Assembly: GCF_003002915.1 (NCBI RefSeq) | Contig: NZ_PVTG01000002.1 | Location: 62,001-126,000 of the forward strand | Source: Geodermatophilus tzadiensis | Lineage (GTDB): Bacteria; Actinomycetota; Actinomycetes; Mycobacteriales; Geodermatophilaceae | Reading direction: 5' to 3' | Length of the DNA stretch: 64,000 bases | Shown here: positions 24,296 to 33,862 of the stretch, in pieces | Layout: each line of letters begins with the position of its first letter | How positions within the stretch are numbered: the stretch's first letter is position 1 | Made by a program: the position numbers and the translations under genes | The notes under the pieces: model-generated | Told to the model about the DNA's origin: nothing | Database searches by the model: none | The model's input: the letters and a program-made list of their open reading frames with translations, nothing else

Positions 24296-25393
24296 GTGCC
24301 CGACGTCCTGCTCCCCGGGATCACCGCCACCCGGGTGCCCACCGCGCGGCTCGTCCAGAACGTGCTGCACCCCGAGGGCACCGACCCGGCCGGGCCCGGC
24401 GAGGCGGTGCTGTTCGTGCACGGCAACGTCAGCTCGGCGCTGTTCTGGCAGCAGCAGCTGCTGACCGTGCAGGAGACCGGCCGGCACCGGGCGCTCGCGG
24501 TCGACCTGCGCGGCTACGGCGACACCGACCCGCTGCCGGTCGACGCCCGCCGGGGGGTGCGCGACTGGGCCGACGACCTCGGCGCGCTGCTCGACGCGCT
24601 CGGCCTCGACCGGGTGCACCTGGTCGGCTGGAGCATGGGCGCCGGCGTCGTCCTGCAGCTGCTGCTCGACGACCCCGGCCGGGTGGCCTCGGTGGCCCTG
24701 CAGGCGCCCATCGCCCCCTACGGCTTCGGCGGCACCGCCGGGCCGGAGGGACGGCGGCTGTCCGACGACGGCGCGGGCTCGGGCGCCGGTGCGGCCAACC
24801 CGGAGTTCGTCGCCGCGATCGCCGCCGGGGACACGGGGGACGCCGCGCCGACCAGCCCGCGGTCGATCCTGCGCGCCTTCTACGTCGCCCCGGGCTCCCT
24901 GCCGCTGGACCCCGCGCTGGAGGACGTGTACGTCGCCTCGATGCTGTCGACCCGCACCGGCGAGGACCACTACCCGGGCGACAGCGTGCCCAGCGGCACC
25001 TGGCCGGGGACGGCACCGGGGCAGCGCGGCGTGCTCAACACGATGGCGCCGACGGTGTTCGACGTCTCCGGCCTCGCCGACCTGCCGGTCCGGCCGCCGG
25101 TGCTGTGGATCCGCGGCGACGCCGACGCGATCGTCTCCGACACGTCGGCCTTCGACCTGGCCTTCCTCGGCCAGCTCGGCGCGGTGCCGGGCTGGCCCGG
25201 CGCGGAGGTGTGCCCGCCGCAGCCGATGGTGGCCCAGACCCGCGCGGTGCTCGACCGCTACGCCGCGGCCGGCGGGACCTACCGCGAGGTGGTGCTCCCC
25301 GGCGTGGGCCACTCGCCGCACGTGGAGCGCCCGCAGGAGTTCGCCGTCGCGCTGCTGGAGCACCTCGCCGTCCCGACGCCGTCCGGGGCCTAG
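24296..25393 (+). CDS. Alpha/beta hydrolase
   Basis: A 365-residue alpha/beta-hydrolase. The oxyanion segment LFVHGNVSSALFW, the nucleophile elbow GWSMGAG and the late His in GVGHSPHVERP make a complete catalytic set; the acid is probably D in WIRGDADAIVSD. A long insertion of about 120 residues between strands 6 and 7, including a NPEFVAAIAAGDTGDA stretch, forms an unusual lid. The substrate cannot be told. GTG at 24296 is preceded by CAGGAGG at good distance. The gene stands alone. Confidence 0.85.
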   Translation: MPDVLLPGITATRVPTARLVQNVLHPEGTDPAGPGEAVLFVHGNVSSALFWQQQLLTVQETGRHRALAVDLRGYGDTDPLPVDARRGVRDWADDLGALLDALGLDRVHLVGWSMGAGVVLQLLLDDPGRVASVALQAPIAPYGFGGTAGPEGRRLSDDGAGSGAGAANPEFVAAIAAGDTGDAAPTSPRSILRAFYVAPGSLPLDPALEDVYVASMLSTRTGEDHYPGDSVPSGTWPGTAPGQRGVLNTMAPTVFDVSGLADLPVRPPVLWIRGDADAIVSDTSAFDLAFLGQLGAVPGWPGAEVCPPQPMVAQTRAVLDRYAAAGGTYREVVLPGVGHSPHVERPQEFAVALLEHLAVPTPSGA

Positions 25394-25433
25394 GGAGCCG
25401 CGCCCCGTCCTCCGCGGTCGTCCGTCCCGGCCC

Positions 25434-26804
25434 TCACGGCGTGGGGACCGACGGCAGACCGGCGAGGGACGGGGCGAGCCGCTCCTCGGTCACGTCCTCG
25501 TCGACCATCCGCCCGGACAGGTAGGCGTCGTAGGCGGCCAGGTCGAGGTGGCCGTGGCCGCACAGGGCCGTGACGATGACCTTCTCCTCGCCGGACTCCC
25601 TGCAGGCCAGGGCCTCGCGGATGCAGGCGGCGAGGGCGTGCGTCGGTTCCGGTGCCGGGACGATGCCCTCGGTCCGGGCGAACCGGACGGCGGCCGCGAA
25701 GCACTCGGTCTGCGGCAGCGCGAGGGCCTCCACCAGACCCAGCTCGTACACGTGGCTCATCAGCGGGGACATCCCGTGGTAGCGCAGCCCCCCGGCGTGG
25801 ATGGGGTCCGGGACGAAGCCGTGGCCCAGCGTGTGCATCTTCATCAGCGGGGTCAGGCCGGCGGTGTCCCCGAAGTCGTAGGCGTAGACCCCGCGGGTCA
25901 GCGAGGGGCAGGAGACCGGCTCGACGGCGCGGATGACCGGCGACATCCGCCCGGCCAGCTTCTCCCGCAGGAACGGGAAGGTCAGCCCACCGAAGTTGGA
26001 CCCACCCCCGGTGCAGCCGACGATGACGTCGGGGACCTCCTCGACCGCGGCGAGCTGCAGCAGCGTCTCCTCGCCGATCACCGTCTGGTGCAGCAGGACG
26101 TGGTTGAGGACGCTGCCGAGCGCGTAGCGGGTCTCCGGGTCCCCGGCGGCGACCTCCACCGCCTCGCTGATCGCGATGCCCAGGGACCCGGGGTGCTGCG
26201 GGTCCTCGGCGCGGACGCCCCGGCCCGCCCGGGTGAGGTCCGACGGCGAGCGGTGCACCCGGGCGCCGAAGGTCTCCATCATCGTGCGCCGGTAGGGCTT
26301 CTGGTCGTAGGAGGCGCCGACCTGCCACACCTCGCACTCGAGGTCGAACAGGCCGCTGGCGAAAGCCAGGGCGGTGCCCCACTGGCCGGCGCCGGTCTCG
26401 GTGGTCAGCCTCCGCGCCCCGGCCCGCGCGTTGTAGAAGGCCTGCGGCACCGCCGTGTTGGGCTTGTGCGACCCGGCCGGTGAGACGCCCTCGTACTTGT
26501 AGTAGATCCGGGCGGGGGTGCCGAGCGCCCGCTCCAGCCGGTGGGCGCGGTAGAGGGGCGAGGGCCGCCACAGCCGGTAGACGTCGAGGACCTCGCCGGG
26601 GATGTCCACGAACCGCTCGGTGCTGACCTCCTGGGCGATGAGGTCGTCGGGGAACAGCGGCGCGAGGTCGTCGGGCCCGATCGGCTGCAGGGTCCCCGGG
26701 TGCAGGGGTGGCGGCGGCGGGCCGGGCAGGTCGGGGACGACGTTGTACCACTGCGTCGGCAGCTGCGACTCGTCGAGCAGGATCTTGTGCGGAAGGCCGG
26801 CCAT
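25434..26804 (-). CDS. TrpB2-type tryptophan synthase beta-like PLP enzyme
   Basis: A 456-residue fold-type II PLP enzyme of the TrpB2 group, related to the tryptophan synthase beta chain but longer at both ends. The PLP lysine is K114 in GSHKPNTA, the phosphate-binding loop is [11 protein letters not shown], and the N-terminal [19 protein letters not shown] is a TrpB2 hallmark. TrpB2 enzymes act on serine or O-phosphoserine with indole, sometimes without TrpA. No trp genes are adjacent, so the role may be indole salvage. ATG at 26804 has AGGAGACGGC just upstream. It follows dapD on the same strand with 59 bases between. Confidence 0.9.
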   Translation of the reverse strand: MAGLPHKILLDESQLPTQWYNVVPDLPGPPPPPLHPGTLQPIGPDDLAPLFPDDLIAQEVSTERFVDIPGEVLDVYRLWRPSPLYRAHRLERALGTPARIYYKYEGVSPAGSHKPNTAVPQAFYNARAGARRLTTETGAGQWGTALAFASGLFDLECEVWQVGASYDQKPYRRTMMETFGARVHRSPSDLTRAGRGVRAEDPQHPGSLGIAISEAVEVAAGDPETRYALGSVLNHVLLHQTVIGEETLLQLAAVEEVPDVIVGCTGGGSNFGGLTFPFLREKLAGRMSPVIRAVEPVSCPSLTRGVYAYDFGDTAGLTPLMKMHTLGHGFVPDPIHAGGLRYHGMSPLMSHVYELGLVEALALPQTECFAAAVRFARTEGIVPAPEPTHALAACIREALACRESGEEKVIVTALCGHGHLDLAAYDAYLSGRMVDEDVTEERLAPSLAGLPSVPTP

Positions 26805-26863
26805 GCCGTCTCCTCGGACTCCGTCCGCCAGGGTCGCGGCGAGCCTAGTGCCGGACCTGCGGG

Positions 26864-27841
26864 TCAGGTGTTGGCGTGCAGCGCGGCGTTGAGCTCGCCC
26901 CAGGTGCCGGTGCGCGGCAGGGCCTCCAGCGCCCCGGTGACGCTGTTGCGGCGGAACAGCAGCCCGCTGCGCCCGGACAGCTCGCGGCCCTTGACCACCG
27001 AGCCGTCGGGCAGCGTGATCCGCGAGCCGGCGGTGACGTAGCAGCCGGCCTCGACCACGCAGTCGTCGCCGAGCGAGATGCCGATGCCGGAGTTGGCCCC
27101 CAGCAGGCAGCCGGTGCCGATCGAGACGACCTCCTTGCCGCCGCCGGAGAGCGTGCCCATGATCGACGCGCTGCCGCCGACGTCGCTGTCGGCGCCGACG
27201 ACGACGCCCGCGCTGATCCGGCCCTCGACCATCGAGGGGCCCAGGGTGCCGGCGTTGTAGTTGACGAAGCCCTCGTGCATGACCGTCGTCCCCTCGGCCA
27301 GGTGGGCGCCCAGCCGCACCCGGTCGGCGTCGGCGACGCGCACGCCGGAGGGCAGCACGTAGTCGACCATCCGCGGGAACTTGTCCACCGACAGCACGGT
27401 CAGGTGCCCGTGCGCCGCGCGCAGCGACGCCCGCCGGGCGGGGGTCAGCTCCGTGGCCAGCACCGGGCCGGCGCTGGTCCACGCCACGTTGGCGAGCAGG
27501 CCGAAGACGCCGTCGAGGTCGACCCCGTGCGGGCGGACCAGGCGGTGCGAGATCAGGTGCAGCCGCAGGTAGACGTCGTGCGCGTCGGCCGGCGGCGCGT
27601 CGAGGTCGGCGATCGTCGTCCGGACGCCGACCACCTGCACGCCGCGGACGTCGTCGGTGCGCACCAGGCCGGAGAACTCGGGGCCGAGCTCGCCCTCCAG
27701 CTCGAGGGTGCCCAGCTGCCGCGTGCCGGCCGGCCCGTCGGCGCCGAGCGCGGGGGAGGGGTACCAGGTGTCGAGCACGGTCCCGGAGGCGGTGACGGTC
27801 GCGAGACCGGCGGCGACGGCGGAGCGGGCGGGGGCGGTCAC
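26864..27841 (-). CDS. dapD: Tetrahydrodipicolinate N-succinyltransferase DapD
   Basis: A 325-residue actinobacterial-type DapD, which succinylates tetrahydrodipicolinate, the step before DapC. The C-terminal half is a left-handed beta-helix built of hexapeptide repeats ([20 protein letters not shown], then [17 protein letters not shown]), and [18 protein letters not shown] with [14 protein letters not shown] are the family's substrate and CoA regions. Two GTG codons, at 27847 and 27841, are possible; the second has a TACCGT hexamer 14 bases before it. It is divergent from dapE, with both promoters in about 70 bases. Confidence 0.93.
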   Translation of the reverse strand: MTAPARSAVAAGLATVTASGTVLDTWYPSPALGADGPAGTRQLGTLELEGELGPEFSGLVRTDDVRGVQVVGVRTTIADLDAPPADAHDVYLRLHLISHRLVRPHGVDLDGVFGLLANVAWTSAGPVLATELTPARRASLRAAHGHLTVLSVDKFPRMVDYVLPSGVRVADADRVRLGAHLAEGTTVMHEGFVNYNAGTLGPSMVEGRISAGVVVGADSDVGGSASIMGTLSGGGKEVVSIGTGCLLGANSGIGISLGDDCVVEAGCYVTAGSRITLPDGSVVKGRELSGRSGLLFRRNSVTGALEALPRTGTWGELNAALHANT

Positions 27842-27849
27842 GGGCACCG

Positions 27850-27855
27850 ACGGTA
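27850..27855 (-). promoter_or_regulatory. Putative -10 hexamer for dapD
   Basis: TACCGT on the minus strand lies 14 bases before the GTG at 27841. The following CGGTGCCCGTG is identical to the sequence after the dapE hexamer on the other strand. Confidence 0.4.
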
Positions 27856-27898
27856 CCGAGGTCGGCGCGCTGGGACGGCCGGTGGGGGAGCCCGGACG

Positions 27899-27904
27899 TA
27901 GGCT
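27899..27904 (+). promoter_or_regulatory. Putative -10 hexamer for dapE
   Basis: TAGGCT lies 14 bases before the GTG at 27913 and no Shine-Dalgarno is present, which suggests a leaderless transcript. Confidence 0.45.
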
Positions 27905-27912
27905 CGGTGCCC

Positions 27913-29015
27913 GTGAGCGCCCCGCCCGACCTGGACCTCTCCGCCGACGTGCTCACCCTCACCCGGGCGCTGGTGGACACCCCCTCGGTCTCCGGCGACG
28001 AGCGCGCGCTGGCCGACGCCGTGGAGGCCGCGCTGCGGGCACTCGGCGGCCTGGAGGTGGAGCGGGTCGGCGACACCGTGCTGGCGCGCACGGACCTCGG
28101 CCGCGACACCCGCGTCGTCCTCGCCGGGCACCTCGACACCGTGCCGATCGCCGACAACGTGCCCAGCCGGCTCGAGGACGGGCGGGTGTTCGGCTGCGGC
28201 ACCAGCGACATGAAGTCCGGCGACGCGGTGATGCTGCGGCTGGCCGGCCGCTTCGGCGTCCCCGGCGCCGCGCCCGTGCACGACCTGACGTTCGTCTTCT
28301 ACGACAACGAGGAGGTCGAGTCGGTCAGGAGCGGCCTGGGCCGGGTGGTCCGGGAGCGGCGCGGCTGGCTCTACGGCGACCTCGCCGTCCTGCTCGAGCC
28401 CACCGACGGGGAGATCGAGGCCGGCTGCCAGGGCACGCTGCGCGCCCGGCTGGAGACCCGGGGACGGCGCGCGCACAGCGCCCGCAGCTGGCTGGGCGTC
28501 AACGCCGTCCACGGGCTGGCCGGGGCGCTGGCCGCGCTGGCGGCCTACCGGCCGCGCGAGGTGGACATCGACGGCTGCCACTACCGCGAGGGCCTCAACG
28601 CCGTCGGCATCTCCGGGGGCGTGGCCGGCAACGTCGTCCCCGACGAGGCCGCGCTGACGGTCAACTTCCGCTACGCGCCCGACCGCGACGAGGACGCCGC
28701 CGAGGCGCACGTCCGCGAGGTGTTCGCCGAGGCGATCGCCGCCGGTGCCACGCTGACGGTCACCGACAACGCCGGCGGCGCGTTGCCGGGGCTCACCGAG
28801 CCCGCGGCCGCGGCGTTCGTCGCCGCCGTCGGCCGCCCGGCCCGGGCCAAGCTCGGCTGGACCGACGTGGCCCGCTTCGCCGCACTCGGCATCCCGGCGG
28901 TCAACTACGGCCCCGGCGACCCGCAGCTGGCGCACACCCGCGAGGAGTCGGTGCTGGTCGAGCGCCTGCAGCCGGCCGAGGACGCCCTGACCGCCTACCT
29001 GTCCGGAGACCGCGC

Positions 29016-29019
<4 letters not shown>
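27913..29019 (+). CDS. dapE: Succinyl-diaminopimelate desuccinylase DapE
   Basis: A 368-residue M20-family metallo-desuccinylase that releases LL-diaminopimelate, completing the succinylase branch with DapD and DapC of this window. Zinc-binding and catalytic parts are [27 protein letters not shown] and YDNEEVES, with the dimerisation lid between about residues 180 and 290. GTG at 27907 is also in frame, but 27913 sits better relative to the TAGGCT hexamer. The stop overlaps the LOG gene start (ATGA). Confidence 0.93.
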
Positions 29020-29858
<839 letters not shown>

Positions 29859-29866
29859 GGACGCCG

Positions 29867-30283
29867 GTGCTGTCCCTCCTCGTCGGGCTGGCCGCGGTCG
29901 CCGTCGTCGGAGCGCTGCTGTTCCTCGGCGGGTCGGTGCTGCTCGGCCGCGGGGAGACCCAACCGCCGGCCGACCTCGACCGCTCGCCGGTGGAGCTGCC
30001 CGAGGACCGCCCGGTGACCGGCGCCGACGTGCGGGCGCTGCAGATCTCCGTGGCCGTGCGCGGCTACCGGATGACCGAGGTCGACTGGCTGCTCGAGCAG
30101 CTCGCCCAGACGATCGAGGAGCGCGACGAGGTCATCGCGGCGCTGCGGGCCGAGGGCGAGCGGCCGGGACGGGCCGCCGACGCCGCCACCGACCCCGGGC
30201 TGACCCTGCCGCCGGCGCCGGCGCAGGACGGGACCGCCGCGGCGGAGGACACGGGCACGCGGGAGGCGCGCAGCGATGCCTGA
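29867..30283 (+). CDS. DivIVA-domain membrane protein
   Basis: A 138-residue protein with one N-terminal membrane segment (about residues 2-25), then VTGADVRALQISVAVRGYRMTEVDWLLEQL, which is the DivIVA-like motif (G-Y-x-M-x-E-V-D), and a short coiled coil up to residue 100. The tail is Ala/Pro-rich. DivIVA-related proteins mark curved membrane or poles in actinobacteria, but this short one has no proven role. GTG at 29867 lies 8 bases after the LOG stop. The 3' end overlaps the next gene by eight bases. Confidence 0.75.
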   Translation: MLSLLVGLAAVAVVGALLFLGGSVLLGRGETQPPADLDRSPVELPEDRPVTGADVRALQISVAVRGYRMTEVDWLLEQLAQTIEERDEVIAALRAEGERPGRAADAATDPGLTLPPAPAQDGTAAAEDTGTREARSDA

Positions 30284-30740
30284 ACTGGTGCTGCCGGTGC
30301 ACGTGGAGGCGCCGCCGGAGCGGGTGTGGGCCGCGCTCACCGACTGGCGCGGCCAGGGGCGGTGGATGCCGGCGACCGACGTCGAGGTGGTCACCGCCGC
30401 GGAGCAGGGCGTCGGCGTGCGGCTGGCCGCGCGGACCGGCGTCCCGCTGCCGTGGCGGCGCGGCCGGCACCTCGGCGTGCTCGACACGATGGTGGTCACC
30501 GAGTGGGACCCGCCGCGGCGGGTGGTCGTCCAGCACACCGGCCGGATCGTGCGCGGTCCGGGCATCTTCGAGCTCACGCCCGCCGGGGGCGGCACCGACC
30601 TGGTCCTGACCGAACGGTGGTACCCGCCCTTCGGCCTGCTGGGCCGGGCCGGCTGGCCGCTGGCGCGCCCGTTCGTCGTCGTGGGCTTCCGGGTCGCGCT
30701 GCGCCGGTTCGCCCGGTTCGCCCGCACCTATCCCGGCTGA
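30276..30740 (+). CDS. SRPBCC family protein
   Basis: A 154-residue START/SRPBCC-fold protein (polyketide-cyclase or dehydrase-like group). It begins with the characteristic LVLPVHVEAPPERVWAALTDWRGQGRWMPATDV and continues with strands EWDPPRRVVVQHTGRIVRG and FELTPAGGGTDLVLTERW, ending in an amphipathic helix. It probably binds a lipid or aromatic ligand, which is not identifiable. It overlaps the DivIVA-like gene by eight bases and also overlaps the end of the convergent CtaG gene by 13 bases. Confidence 0.8.
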   Translation: MPELVLPVHVEAPPERVWAALTDWRGQGRWMPATDVEVVTAAEQGVGVRLAARTGVPLPWRRGRHLGVLDTMVVTEWDPPRRVVVQHTGRIVRGPGIFELTPAGGGTDLVLTERWYPPFGLLGRAGWPLARPFVVVGFRVALRRFARFARTYPG

Positions 30741-31444
30741 GCGGCCGCCCGGACGGCGTCGCGGCTGACGTACCAGCGCCGCCACAGCAGCGCCGCCGTG
30801 ACCAGGGTGACTACGGTGCCGCCGTCGTACATGAGCCGCGCGCCCTGCTCGGCGCCGACGGTGCCCGCGGGCGGGGCGGCGTAGAGGACCTTGGCCAGGA
30901 CGTCGTGCGCGGCCGCCCCGCCGGCCAGCGACAGCGCGCGTACGGCCACAGGCCGGCGGTGCGGCGCCGGGTCGACGGCGAGCACCGCCGCGGTGGCGAG
31001 GTACCCGCTGGACAGCACGTGCAGCCAGACGAGTGCGGCCAGGCCGGGTCGGTGCGCGACTGCTGTGTGCAGCCCGGTGCCGTAGAGCAGCCACAGCCCG
31101 GCGGCGTTGAGCGGGACGGCGACCAGTGGGTCGGCCAGCCACCGGGCGGGCGCGGTGCGCAGCAGCCGGGACAGCCGGCGCGCGGCCGGCGGCGGCAGGG
31201 CGCGCAGCGCGAGGGTGACCGGGGCGGCGAGCACGAGCAGCAGCGGCGCCACCATGCCGAGCAGCAGGTGCCCGGCCATGTGCGCGTGCAGGTCGGCGTG
31301 CGCCCGCAGCGGGCCGGCGACGGCGACCCCGGCGGCGGCCAGGCCGGCCAGCCAGGCCGCGGTGCGGGCCAGCGGCCAGGGACTGCGGCACCGCCAGGTG
31401 GCGGCCACGTACGCCGCGCCGGCGGCCAGCAGGAGGACGGTCAC
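30728..31444 (-). CDS. CtaG-like cytochrome c oxidase assembly membrane protein
   Basis: A 238-residue membrane protein of the caa3-type CtaG family, with six to seven membrane segments. Family features are HAHMAGHLLLGMVAPLLLVLAAPV with clustered histidines that may bind copper, and a later WLHVLSSGYLATAAV. CtaG proteins of this type help insert copper into cytochrome c oxidase in Bacillus and actinobacteria. Its GTG overlaps the DUF2243 stop (GTGA), so both are translated together. No oxidase subunit genes are in the window. Confidence 0.85.
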   Translation of the reverse strand: MTVLLLAAGAAYVAATWRCRSPWPLARTAAWLAGLAAAGVAVAGPLRAHADLHAHMAGHLLLGMVAPLLLVLAAPVTLALRALPPPAARRLSRLLRTAPARWLADPLVAVPLNAAGLWLLYGTGLHTAVAHRPGLAALVWLHVLSSGYLATAAVLAVDPAPHRRPVAVRALSLAGGAAAHDVLAKVLYAAPPAGTVGAEQGARLMYDGGTVVTLVTAALLWRRWYVSRDAVRAAAQPG

Positions 31445-31902
31445 CGCGCGGGTTCGGTGCGGGCCCGCCGCAGCAGCACGACCCCGGCGGCGAGCAGGAG
31501 CGCCCCCGGCAGCACCCAGCCGACGTCGTAGCCGGTCAGGTCGACGCCGTAGCGCACCTGGTGCAGGCGCAGCAGCTTGTGGTGCACCAGGCCGTCCCAC
31601 ACCTGGAAGGCGCCGGCGCCGGTGAGCACCGCGCCCCACCACAGCGGCGGGGCGAACCGGCCGCGGCGGCGGGCGTCGGCGAACAGCGCCATGCCCGCGA
31701 CGGCGGCGGAGAAGGTGCCCGCGTGCAGCAGCCCGTCGGAGACCAGCCCCGCCGCGCCGCTGGCCCGGTCGTAGAAGTGGTGCCAGTGCAGCAGCTGGTG
31801 GAACACGATCTCGTCGACCGCGCCCGCCGTCCCCAGGCCCAGCAGCAGGCCCGAGACCAGCAGCCGTCGCCGGGCCGCGGGTCGCGTCGGTGCGTCGGAC
31901 AC
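31441..31902 (-). CDS. DUF2243 membrane protein
   Basis: A 153-residue membrane protein of the DUF2243 family with about four membrane segments. The motif DEIVFHQLLHWHHFYDR and the later LVHHKLLRLHQVRYGVD contain seven histidines close to the membrane face, suggesting metal or heme binding; the function is not proven. DUF2243 is often next to CtaG-like genes, and here the two overlap by GTGA. The GTG at 31902 follows a GGGAGG ribosome-binding site. Confidence 0.85.
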   Translation of the reverse strand: MSDAPTRPAARRRLLVSGLLLGLGTAGAVDEIVFHQLLHWHHFYDRASGAAGLVSDGLLHAGTFSAAVAGMALFADARRRGRFAPPLWWGAVLTGAGAFQVWDGLVHHKLLRLHQVRYGVDLTGYDVGWVLPGALLLAAGVVLLRRARTEPAR

Positions 31903-31961
31903 CCGGGCCTCCCGTCGTCGCGTCCCCGGACGCTGCCCGGCGGCGTCGGACGGGAAACCGG

Positions 31962-32282
31962 TCAGCGGCCGCCGACGAAGGCCAGCGCCTCCCGCGCGAG
32001 CGCCAGGTCGAGCGCGTCGTCCGAGCCGAGGGCCACCCACTCGCGCATCGGCCGGCCGCTGCCGTTGGCGAAGGGGCTGCCCGCCCCGGCGGCCACCAGC
32101 GCGGCCACCCGCTCGCGCGGCAGCTTCAGCACCAGCGCCCCGCCGACGGCCATCGCGAAGACCGACCCGTCGACCGTCAGCGCCGTCGAGCCGAACCGGC
32201 GCCGTCCCGGCTGCGGGGGCGCCACGCCGGGCTCACCGGCGAGGGCGTCGACCAGGGCGGCGAGGCGGTCGTCGGCGGTCAT
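31962..32282 (-). CDS. TfoX/Sxy N-terminal-domain protein
   Basis: A 106-residue protein resembling the N-terminal TfoX domain. The pattern RRRFGSTALTVDGSVFAMAVGGALVLKLPRERVAALV fits the domain's central sheet, and MREWVALGSDDALDLALAREALAFV the last helix. Full-length TfoX/Sxy controls competence in gamma-proteobacteria; stand-alone N-terminal domains in actinobacteria have no known function. ATG at 32282 chosen. It is divergent from the shortened MerR gene. Confidence 0.75.
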   Translation of the reverse strand: MTADDRLAALVDALAGEPGVAPPQPGRRRFGSTALTVDGSVFAMAVGGALVLKLPRERVAALVAAGAGSPFANGSGRPMREWVALGSDDALDLALAREALAFVGGR

Positions 32283-32363
32283 GCCGGGCAGTGCAGCGGA
32301 GCCCTCCGCCGTCCGCAAGGCCCGTCGGCTCGAGCCCCCCGGGGCGGGCCGCAGACCGCTCCC

Positions 32364-32867
32364 GTGGGCGGACACCTGCTGGCCGGCGAGTTCGCGTGGG
32401 CGCGGCTGATCGCGCTGCTGCGGCGGGCGGGCATGCCGCTGGGGCGGGTGCGCGACGTCGTCGACCTGCCGGCGGCGCAGCGGCGCGCGGCCGTGGCGCG
32501 GTGGTGGGCCGGGGTGGAGGACGACGTCCGGGACCGCCGGGCGCTGGTGGAGCTGCTGACGAGGGCCGGCGAGGAGGACGCGGACGTGTACGAGGTGAGG
32601 CTGCGGGACGTGCCGGAGGCCGAGCTGCTGACCCGCGAGGCGCGGCTGACCGTCGACGAGCTCGACGGGGTCGTCCGCACGGTCACCTGCCTGTCCCGGC
32701 GGCAGGCGCCGTTCCCCGGCATCCTCGGCGCCTACGAGGCGGTCGGGGCGTGGGTGGACGCCGCGGGCCTGGCGCGGGCGGGCAACCCGGCGGAGGTCCA
32801 CCCCACCGACCGGGACGCCGCGGACCCCGACGCCCCGCACCTCGAGGTGGCCTGGCCGGTCGGCTGA
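32364..32867 (+). CDS. MerR-like regulator lacking most of the DNA-binding head
   Basis: A 167-residue reading frame whose start (GGHLLAGEFAWARLIALLRRAGMPLGRVRDVV) matches only the last part of a MerR winged helix, followed by the dimer helix and a C-terminal GyrI-like ligand-binding part. The usual first 40 residues with the helix-turn-helix are missing, and I find no such sequence in any frame of the 81 bases before it. It may be a decayed gene or a family variant that acts without DNA binding. GTG at 32364 is the best start; codon use looks normal. Confidence 0.55.
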   Translation: MGGHLLAGEFAWARLIALLRRAGMPLGRVRDVVDLPAAQRRAAVARWWAGVEDDVRDRRALVELLTRAGEEDADVYEVRLRDVPEAELLTREARLTVDELDGVVRTVTCLSRRQAPFPGILGAYEAVGAWVDAAGLARAGNPAEVHPTDRDAADPDAPHLEVAWPVG

Positions 32868-32870
32868 GGC

Positions 32871-33506
32871 TCACCCCCGGTCGGCGGCGAGGCGGGCGCC
32901 GAAGGCGAGCAGCGCGCACCCGGTGAACGCGTCGAGCGCCCGGCGCACCGGCCGCCGGGCGAGCAGCCGCCGCGCCCGGTGCAGCACGGTGACGAGGCCC
33001 AGCAGCCAGACGAGCCCGACCGCCGCGTGGGTCAGCGCGTAGGCCATGAGCACGGGGACGGCGGTGCCCGGGCCGAGGAACTGCGGCAGCACGGCCAGGT
33101 AGAAGGCCAGCACCTTCGGGTTGGTGACGTTGGACAGGAAACCCTGGCGCAGCCCGGCCGACGCACCCCCGCCGGCCGCCGTCCCGCCACCGTCGAGGTC
33201 GGCGTACCGGCCGCGGACGGCGGAGACGAACGCCTGCACCGCCAGGTAGGCGAGGTAGCCGACGCCGATCCAGCGGATCGCCTGGAACAGCGGCTCGACG
33301 CGGACGACCACCGCGGCCAGCCCGGTCGCGGCCGCCGTCCCCTGCACGACGTTCGAGGCGGTGATGCCCACCGCGCTCCACGCGCCGCGGCGCCGCCCGC
33401 CGGCGAGGGTGTTGCGGACGACCACCGCGAAGTCGGGCCCGGGCACGAGCACCAGGACGACGGCGAGGAGGACGAAGGTGCCGTAGCCGGACCAGGCGCC
33501 GCTCAC
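32871..33506 (-). CDS. LysE family amino-acid exporter
   Basis: A 211-residue inner-membrane exporter of the LysE/RhtB family. It has the family start FVLLAVVLVLVPGPDFAVVVRNTLAGGRRRG, the GLRQGFLSNVTNPKVLAFYLAVLPQF motif in the middle and six membrane segments. Such proteins pump out amino acids such as lysine, threonine or homoserine lactone analogues; the substrate is open. GTG at 33506 overlaps the stop of the upstream small gene (GTGA). Its end lies three bases from the convergent MerR-like gene. Confidence 0.9.
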   Translation of the reverse strand: MSGAWSGYGTFVLLAVVLVLVPGPDFAVVVRNTLAGGRRRGAWSAVGITASNVVQGTAAATGLAAVVVRVEPLFQAIRWIGVGYLAYLAVQAFVSAVRGRYADLDGGGTAAGGGASAGLRQGFLSNVTNPKVLAFYLAVLPQFLGPGTAVPVLMAYALTHAAVGLVWLLGLVTVLHRARRLLARRPVRRALDAFTGCALLAFGARLAADRG

Positions 33507-33796
33507 CGCGCCACCTCGGGCAGGGTGAGCAGCTCGCGCGGCCGGCGCTCCCACTGGTCGAGCGGCAGGTCGCCGACCCCGGCGAACAGGCGCGCGCTGC
33601 CGGCCTGCAACGCCTCGGGGGAGGACCACACCGAGATGGCGACGACGCGGCCGCCCTCGGCGTCGTGGAAGGCGCCGATCTCCTCGAGGCCCTCGATGCC
33701 CCGGGCGGCCTCGTTGAGCCGCCGCATGGCGCCGAGCAGGGCGTCGAGGTGCTCGGGGTGCGGGTGGTGGACGGCGTGGAACAGGACGCGTGGCAC
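33503..33796 (-). CDS. Small ABM-like (dimeric alpha-beta barrel) protein
   Basis: A 97-residue protein with the pattern of the dimeric alpha-beta barrel fold: VLFHAVHHPHPEHLDALLGAMRRLNEA, then IEGLEEIGAFHDAEGGRVVAISVWSSPEALQA. This resembles antibiotic-biosynthesis monooxygenase-like domains, small cofactor-free oxygenases or heme-handling proteins. Function is not certain. Its stop overlaps the LysE start, so the two form an operon. A CACCCT hexamer 11 bases before the GTG may be its promoter. Confidence 0.7.
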   Translation of the reverse strand: MPRVLFHAVHHPHPEHLDALLGAMRRLNEAARGIEGLEEIGAFHDAEGGRVVAISVWSSPEALQAGSARLFAGVGDLPLDQWERRPRELLTLPEVAR

Positions 33797-33862
33797 CGGT
33801 CCAGGGTGCCCGAGGGGCGGGCGTCAGGATGACCGGGTGCACGAGGACGACGGAGGCGGCCG

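Noticed and set aside
25434-28211. A 925-codon minus-strand frame apparently fusing a DapD-shadow with the TrpB2-like gene
   Set aside because: The first half is out of frame with dapD and has no domain; the true TrpB2 start at 26804 has a ribosome-binding site.
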